The translations under genes were made by a program, and so were the position numbers. The notes beneath the pieces are model-generated. The model worked only from the letters and a program-made list of their open reading frames with translations, had not been told where the DNA came from and did not search any database. A DNA stretch of 61,031 bases from Nocardioides lianchengensis. Lineage in GTDB: Bacteria > Actinomycetota > Actinomycetes > Propionibacteriales > Nocardioidaceae. Numbering within the stretch: the stretch's first letter is position 1; each line of letters begins with the position of its first letter. This document shows, in pieces, positions 57,499 to 61,031 of the stretch. Location: contig NZ_FMZM01000017.1 in NCBI RefSeq assembly GCF_900101465.1, forward strand, positions 57,396 through 118,426. The letters are read 5' to 3'.

Positions 57499-58272
57499 AT
57501 GCGAGCCGTGGACCTGGCCTCCGACTGCTCGCGCTGCTTCGGGCTGTGCTGCACCGCCCTGCCCTTCCGGCGCTCGGCCGACTTCGCCTTCGACAAGCTG
57601 CCGGACACGCCGTGCCGGAACCTGGGGGAGTCCTACGGCTGCGGGATCCACACCACCCTGCGCGCCGACGGGATGACGGGGTGCACGGTCTTCGAGTGCT
57701 TCGGGGCCGGCCAGCACGTCGCCCAGGTCACGTACGGCGGGGTCTCGTGGCGAGAGGAGCCCGGGACGGCCTCCGAGATGTTCGCGGTCTTCGCCCGGGT
57801 GCGCGACCTGCACGAGCTGCTGGTCCTGCTGCAGGAGGCCCGAGGCCTGGGCGCCGAGGTCGACGACCTGCACGACCGGGTGGCCGCGTTCGCCGCGGGC
57901 GACCCGGCGACGGTGCTGTCGGCGGACCCGTTCGCGCTGCGCGACGAGATCGGCCCGCTGCTCGACGCGACGAGTCGGGCCGTGCGCGGTGCCGGACCCG
58001 ACCACCGGCACGGTGACCTCTCCGGTACCGACCTGCGGGCCCGGGACCTGCGCCGGGCCGACCTGCGCGGAGCGCTGCTGTTGGGCGCGGACCTCCGCGA
58101 CCTGGACCTGGACCGCGCCGACCTCCTGGGGGCCGACCTCCGAGGTGCCGACGTCGGCGGGACCGACCTCTCACGAGCGCTGTTCCTGACCCAGCCGCAG
58201 GTGAACGCGGCGCGGGGGAGCGACACCACCCGGCTCACCGCCCGGCTGAAGCGGCCGGGGCACTGGGGCTAA
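57499..58272 (+). CDS. Pentapeptide-repeat protein with Cys-rich N-terminal domain
   Basis: A 257-residue protein. Residues about 1-75 contain SDCSRCFGLCCTALPF, TPCRNL, YGCGI, GCTVFECFG, at least eight cysteines that probably bind a metal or Fe-S cluster. Residues about 175-235 are pentapeptide repeats (ADLRGALLLGADLRDLDL and on), which form a right-handed beta helix. The start is uncertain: ATG 57496 or 57499, with GGAGG close upstream. Function unknown. It overlaps the stop of the convergent 58269 gene. Confidence 0.82.
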   Translation: MRAVDLASDCSRCFGLCCTALPFRRSADFAFDKLPDTPCRNLGESYGCGIHTTLRADGMTGCTVFECFGAGQHVAQVTYGGVSWREEPGTASEMFAVFARVRDLHELLVLLQEARGLGAEVDDLHDRVAAFAAGDPATVLSADPFALRDEIGPLLDATSRAVRGAGPDHRHGDLSGTDLRARDLRRADLRGALLLGADLRDLDLDRADLLGADLRGADVGGTDLSRALFLTQPQVNAARGSDTTRLTARLKRPGHWG

Positions 58273-58706
58273 GTGCCGCCCTCCGGGGTCGCGGCGTGCC
58301 GCTCGAGGCCCTCGGTACGCCGGTCCTCCTTCATCTCGGCCTCGAACAGGTGCCGCTTCCCGGCGACCAGCTCGTCACGGGCCATCCGTTCGAGGTCCTT
58401 GAAGACGGAGTAGTAGCCGTCGTCGTACTCCTCGACGACCTGGAAGGACCACCGGCCCTCGAGGATGTTGCGGCCGACCAGCTCCCGCTCGATCCGGTCG
58501 GCGAGCTCGAGGTGGCCGGCCTCGCGGAGCTCGTCGACGGCCTCGCCGAGGGTCAGGTCGGCGGTGCCGCTGAGGCGGTGGAAGGAGTAGAGGAAGCCAC
58601 GCGCGGCCTCGACCGCCTCCAATGCCTCGGACAGCGTGCCGAGCGCGCTGACCGTCGCGTCGGAGACGCCCTCGGGACGTCGGTGGGCGGCGTCGGGACC
58701 GGACAC
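58269..58706 (-). CDS. Conserved hypothetical protein
   Basis: A 145-residue soluble helical protein with VSALGTLSEALEAVEAARGF, LYSFHRLSGTADLTLGE and RWSFQVVEEYDDGYY. I do not recognise a named domain. GTG 58706 is 2 bases after the stop of the upstream 76-residue gene, so they are an operon. Its stop overlaps that of the pentapeptide gene. Confidence 0.75.
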   Translation of the reverse strand: MSGPDAAHRRPEGVSDATVSALGTLSEALEAVEAARGFLYSFHRLSGTADLTLGEAVDELREAGHLELADRIERELVGRNILEGRWSFQVVEEYDDGYYSVFKDLERMARDELVAGKRHLFEAEMKEDRRTEGLERHAATPEGGT

Positions 58707-58708
58707 GG

Positions 58709-58939
58709 TCAGGACGACAGGACGTCGGCCGCCGAGACCGCGCCGTGCTCGGACTCGATGGCATCGGCCAGCTTCTCGATCTCGTCCTCGGTCAGCTCGA
58801 CGCCGACCTCGGTGGCGCCCTTGCGGAGCTCGCTGGCCACGGTGCCCTCGGTGGCGCCGTCCTGCCAGGAGCTGACCCGGTCGACGACGGCCTGGACGGC
58901 CTCCAGCTGGACCGCCCGCTCACTGCTCTCGTTGCTCAT
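58709..58939 (-). CDS. Small hypothetical protein, 76 aa
   Basis: A 76-residue acidic helical protein: MSNESSERAVQLEAVQAVVD and GATEVGVELTEDEIEKLADAI. No recognised domain and no membrane segment. ATG 58939 is chosen; longer frames overlap the divergent gene. It is followed by the 58269 gene at 2 bases. Divergent from the LLM gene. Confidence 0.7.
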   Translation of the reverse strand: MSNESSERAVQLEAVQAVVDRVSSWQDGATEGTVASELRKGATEVGVELTEDEIEKLADAIESEHGAVSAADVLSS

Positions 58940-58969
58940 GAGCGGGCGGTAACCCTTCACCACCGGGGC

Positions 58970-58975
58970 TAACCT
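58970..58975 (+). promoter_or_regulatory. -10 element TAACCT, leaderless promoter
   Basis: TAACCT ends 7 bases before ATG 58983. Confidence 0.5.
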
Positions 58976-58982
58976 CGCCCTC

Positions 58983-59852
58983 ATGGACGTCGGCATCCAC
59001 TACGCGAACTTCTCCCACCCCGGCTGGGACCAGCGGCTGGCCGATCGGCTGACCGAGACGGCACGGGTGGCCGACCAGGGCGGCGCGTCGCTGCTGACCG
59101 TGATGGACCACTGGTTCCAGATGGAGGACCTGGGTGGCCCGGCCGAGCCGATGCTGGAGGGCTACACCACCCTCGGCTACCTCGCCGCCGTCACCGAGCG
59201 GGTCCGGCTGAGCCTGCTGGTGACCGGGACGACGTACCGCCACCCGGGCCTGCTGGCCAAGACCGTCACCACCCTCGACGTGCTCTCGCGCGGTCGCGCG
59301 ATGCTCGGCATCGGCGCCGCCTGGTACGACCGGGAGCACCGGGGCCTCGGCGTCCCGTTCCCGCCGCTGAAGGAGCGCTTCGAGCGGCTCGAGGAGGCTC
59401 TCGAGGTCTGCCTCCAGATGTGGAGCGACGACGACGGCCCGTACGACGGCGCCCACTACCGGCTCGCCGAGACCGTGAACGTCCCGCCGTCCGTCCAGCG
59501 GCCGCACCCGCCGATCCTGATCGGCGGCTCCGGCGAGAGGAAGACGCTGCGGCTGGTCGCCCAGCACGCCGACGCCTGCAACCTGTTCGGCGAGTCGCCG
59601 GAGGTGGTCGCCCACAAGCTCGACGTGCTGCGCGGCCACTGCGACGACCTCGGGCGCGACTACGACCGCATCGAGAAGACGATCATCGCGATGGCCGACC
59701 CGCTCACGGACGTCGACGCCTTCCTCACCTCCATGGAGGCGTACGCCGCGCTCGGCATCGCGCTGATCACCCTGGTGCCCGGCGGCGACGACCCGGTCGC
59801 CTGGACCACGGAGCTCAGCGAGAAGGTGCTGCCCCGTCTTGGGCAGGTCTGA
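58983..59852 (+). CDS. LLM-class F420-dependent oxidoreductase
   Basis: A 289-residue luciferase-like monooxygenase family protein: MDVGIHYANFSHPGW at the start, GYLAAVTERVRLSLLVTG, HPGLLAKTVTTLDVLSRGR and GGSGERKTLRLVAQHADACN. The last is typical of F420-binding LLM enzymes in actinobacteria. Substrate unknown. It overlaps the sortase gene by 14 bases. ATG 58983 has a leaderless -10 box. Confidence 0.9.
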   Translation: MDVGIHYANFSHPGWDQRLADRLTETARVADQGGASLLTVMDHWFQMEDLGGPAEPMLEGYTTLGYLAAVTERVRLSLLVTGTTYRHPGLLAKTVTTLDVLSRGRAMLGIGAAWYDREHRGLGVPFPPLKERFERLEEALEVCLQMWSDDDGPYDGAHYRLAETVNVPPSVQRPHPPILIGGSGERKTLRLVAQHADACNLFGESPEVVAHKLDVLRGHCDDLGRDYDRIEKTIIAMADPLTDVDAFLTSMEAYAALGIALITLVPGGDDPVAWTTELSEKVLPRLGQV

Positions 59853-60564
59853 CCTCCACCGCCGGGGCGTGCTGCTGCTGCTCGCCCCGGTCCTGGTCGC
59901 GTGCTCGACCACGGAGGACTCGTCGTCCCGGCGCGAGCCGGACCCGCGGCCGCCGTCGTCCGCCGTACCCTCCGCGCCGGCGGCGCCGTCCTCCACGCCA
60001 CCCGTCGAGCCCGCGCCGAGTACGACGGCGGAACCCGGCCCGGTCCCCAGCGACGGGACCCCGCGACGCGCGACCCTGAGCATCCCCGGCCTCGACCTGT
60101 CCGGTCTGGTCGTCGTGCCCTACGAGGGCTTCACGGACGACGCCCCCGGGACCGCGATCCAGGACCGGGGTCGGGCCGCGAGCCCCCACGGACCTCGGGG
60201 CGGCACCGGTCCGGGCGGCGTGGGCAACTACCAGGTCACCGCGCACCGGCTCTCGTCCACGCGGGCGTTCGAGTTCCTCCCGAGCCTGCGCCGCGGCGAT
60301 CGCGTGCACGTCGAAGCGGGCGGGGTCCGCTACACCTACCGGATCACCGCGACCCGCGAGACGTCCTTCCGCTCCCCGCGGTCGCTGCGCGAGCAGCGCG
60401 CCGCCGTCCCCGGTCGGCCGGGGGTCGAGCCGACCCGCGCCATGATCACGCTGTCGACCTGCGCGACCATCGAGGACCACGCCGCGGGGAACTACTGGTC
60501 GGACGAGTTCGACAACCCCGAGCACCGCATCGACAAGATCGGCGTGCTGGTGGCGGTCCAGTGA
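59839..60564 (+). CDS. Class E/F sortase-like lipoprotein
   Basis: A 241-residue sortase: RR-containing signal with lipobox LVAC, a Pro/Ser/Thr-rich linker (about 25-75), and a sortase domain (about 80-240) with His136 in VTAHRL, Cys208 in LSTCATIEDH and Arg230 in EHRIDK as the catalytic triad. It anchors proteins to peptidoglycan or pili. The start is TTG 59839; GTG 59869 would lack the charged part of the signal. A lipobox in a sortase is unusual. Confidence 0.88.
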   Translation: MGRSDLHRRGVLLLLAPVLVACSTTEDSSSRREPDPRPPSSAVPSAPAAPSSTPPVEPAPSTTAEPGPVPSDGTPRRATLSIPGLDLSGLVVVPYEGFTDDAPGTAIQDRGRAASPHGPRGGTGPGGVGNYQVTAHRLSSTRAFEFLPSLRRGDRVHVEAGGVRYTYRITATRETSFRSPRSLREQRAAVPGRPGVEPTRAMITLSTCATIEDHAAGNYWSDEFDNPEHRIDKIGVLVAVQ

Positions 60565-60577
60565 ACTTGATCATTCC

Positions 60578-60606
60578 TTGACGGTTCTTTGCCTGTTCTC
60601 AGAATC
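60578..60606 (+). promoter_or_regulatory. Promoter upstream of the sigma factor gene
   Basis: TTGACG (60578-60583) and AGAATC (60601-60606) are 17 bases apart in an AT-rich stretch that stands out from the rest of the window. Confidence 0.5.
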
Positions 60607-60626
60607 ACATCGTTTGGAATATTCCC

Positions 60627-61031
60627 ATGACGCAGACGACGGCCCTTCTCGATGCCGCCCCTCTCTCCACGGTTCTGGATCTGGACGCGGCGAACGTGTT
60701 GGCGGAGATGCACGTTCCGTTGGTGGCGCACCTGGTGCGCGAGACGATGGCGCGGGTGCCGTCGCATGTGGATCGGGATGATCTGCGTTCGGCTGGTCTG
60801 GTGGCGCTGGTGAAGGCGTCGCGTTCGTACGACGAGTCGCGGGGGGTGGCGTTCGGTGCGTACGCCGCGTCGCGGATCCGGGGTGCGTTGCTCGACGAGC
60901 TGCGGTCGGTGGACTGGGCGTCGCGGTCGGTGCGTCGTAAGAGTCGTGAGATCGAGGAGACGCGCAACCGGCTGGCCTCGGCGTTGGGTCAGTTCCCCGA
61001 CGATGCCGCGGTCGCGCAGGCGCTGGGGATC
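60627..61031 (+). CDS. Sigma-70 family factor of WhiG/FliA type, 5' part
   Basis: The first 135 residues of a sigma factor that continues past the window edge. HVPLVAHLVRETMARVP, RDDLRSAGLVALVKASRSYD and GVAFGAYAASRIRGALLDEL are region 1.2-2.2, and DWASRSVRRKSREIEE is region 2.3-2.4; together they match the WhiG/FliA (sigma-28) group that controls flagella or sporulation. It has an AT-rich promoter and codon use rich in NNG and NNT, unlike the NNC-rich genes before it. Confidence 0.85.
   Translation, partial: MTQTTALLDAAPLSTVLDLDAANVLAEMHVPLVAHLVRETMARVPSHVDRDDLRSAGLVALVKASRSYDESRGVAFGAYAASRIRGALLDELRSVDWASRSVRRKSREIEETRNRLASALGQFPDDAAVAQALGI

Overview
The window looks like chromosomal DNA of a high-GC actinobacterium, most likely a Nocardioides or close relative. 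Reasons: very high GC with strong G/C third-position bias; many GTG/TTG starts; 4-base start/stop overlaps inside operons; a F420-type LLM oxidoreductase; mycobacterial-type synteny around gcvH-garA-ftsR-gcvP; and intergenic inverted repeats of a kind I associate with Nocardioides. The genus is inference. I see no rRNA, tRNA, CRISPR array, prophage or insertion sequence, and no gene-free stretch longer than about 300 bases.

Left part (1-11.3 kb): an intergenic repeat, then a stress-signalling group of the partner-switching type: STAS protein, HATPase anti-sigma-like kinase and a large GAF/PAS/PP2C phosphatase, with a second STAS protein at 7.2 kb and a membrane PP2C phosphatase at 10.2 kb. 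Embedded in it are a reverse-strand trio (acyl-CoA dehydrogenase-like, PIG-L deacetylase fused to a methyltransferase, family 2 glycosyltransferase), a TSUP transporter and a zinc alcohol dehydrogenase with a flavodoxin-like partner.

11.3-24.3 kb: a reverse-strand run of eight tightly packed genes reads lipoprotein, periplasmic adaptor, ABC ATPase, ABC permease, response regulator, histidine kinase, alpha/beta hydrolase, methyltransferase. A second leaderless promoter sits in front of the regulator. Then come a DUF2188 gene, a Gre-like factor, a CDP-glycerol transferase-like gene, an unusual one-piece histidine kinase, a DUF1059 gene and two tandem paralogous lipoproteins.

24.3-38.7 kb: a Tat-exported DUF1800/DUF1501 pair; two CNNM/CorC proteins behind a hairpin that masks the ribosome binding site; then the conserved block CDP-alcohol phosphatidyltransferase, DUF881, sbp, DUF881, gcvH, garA, merR (ftsR-like), DUF151 nuclease, second merR, glycine riboswitch, gcvP, matching the gene order of Mycobacterium tuberculosis Rv1822-Rv1832. 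A long terminator closes it.

38.7-61 kb: housekeeping genes: tldE/tldD, sbcC/sbcD, fdhD with an aminopeptidase N, a secreted S55 (SpoIVB-like) peptidase, oxidoreductases, OsmC, a HesB-like protein without cysteines, a cyclophilin lipoprotein, an aldo/keto reductase with a D-serine/threonine dehydratase-like enzyme, a pentapeptide-repeat protein, a LLM oxidoreductase, a class E/F sortase, and, running off the right edge, a WhiG/FliA-like sigma factor whose codon use differs from everything before it.

The most notable overall signal is regulatory: at least fourteen genes carry a TANNNT -10 hexamer 6 or 7 bases before the start codon, i.e. predicted leaderless transcripts.
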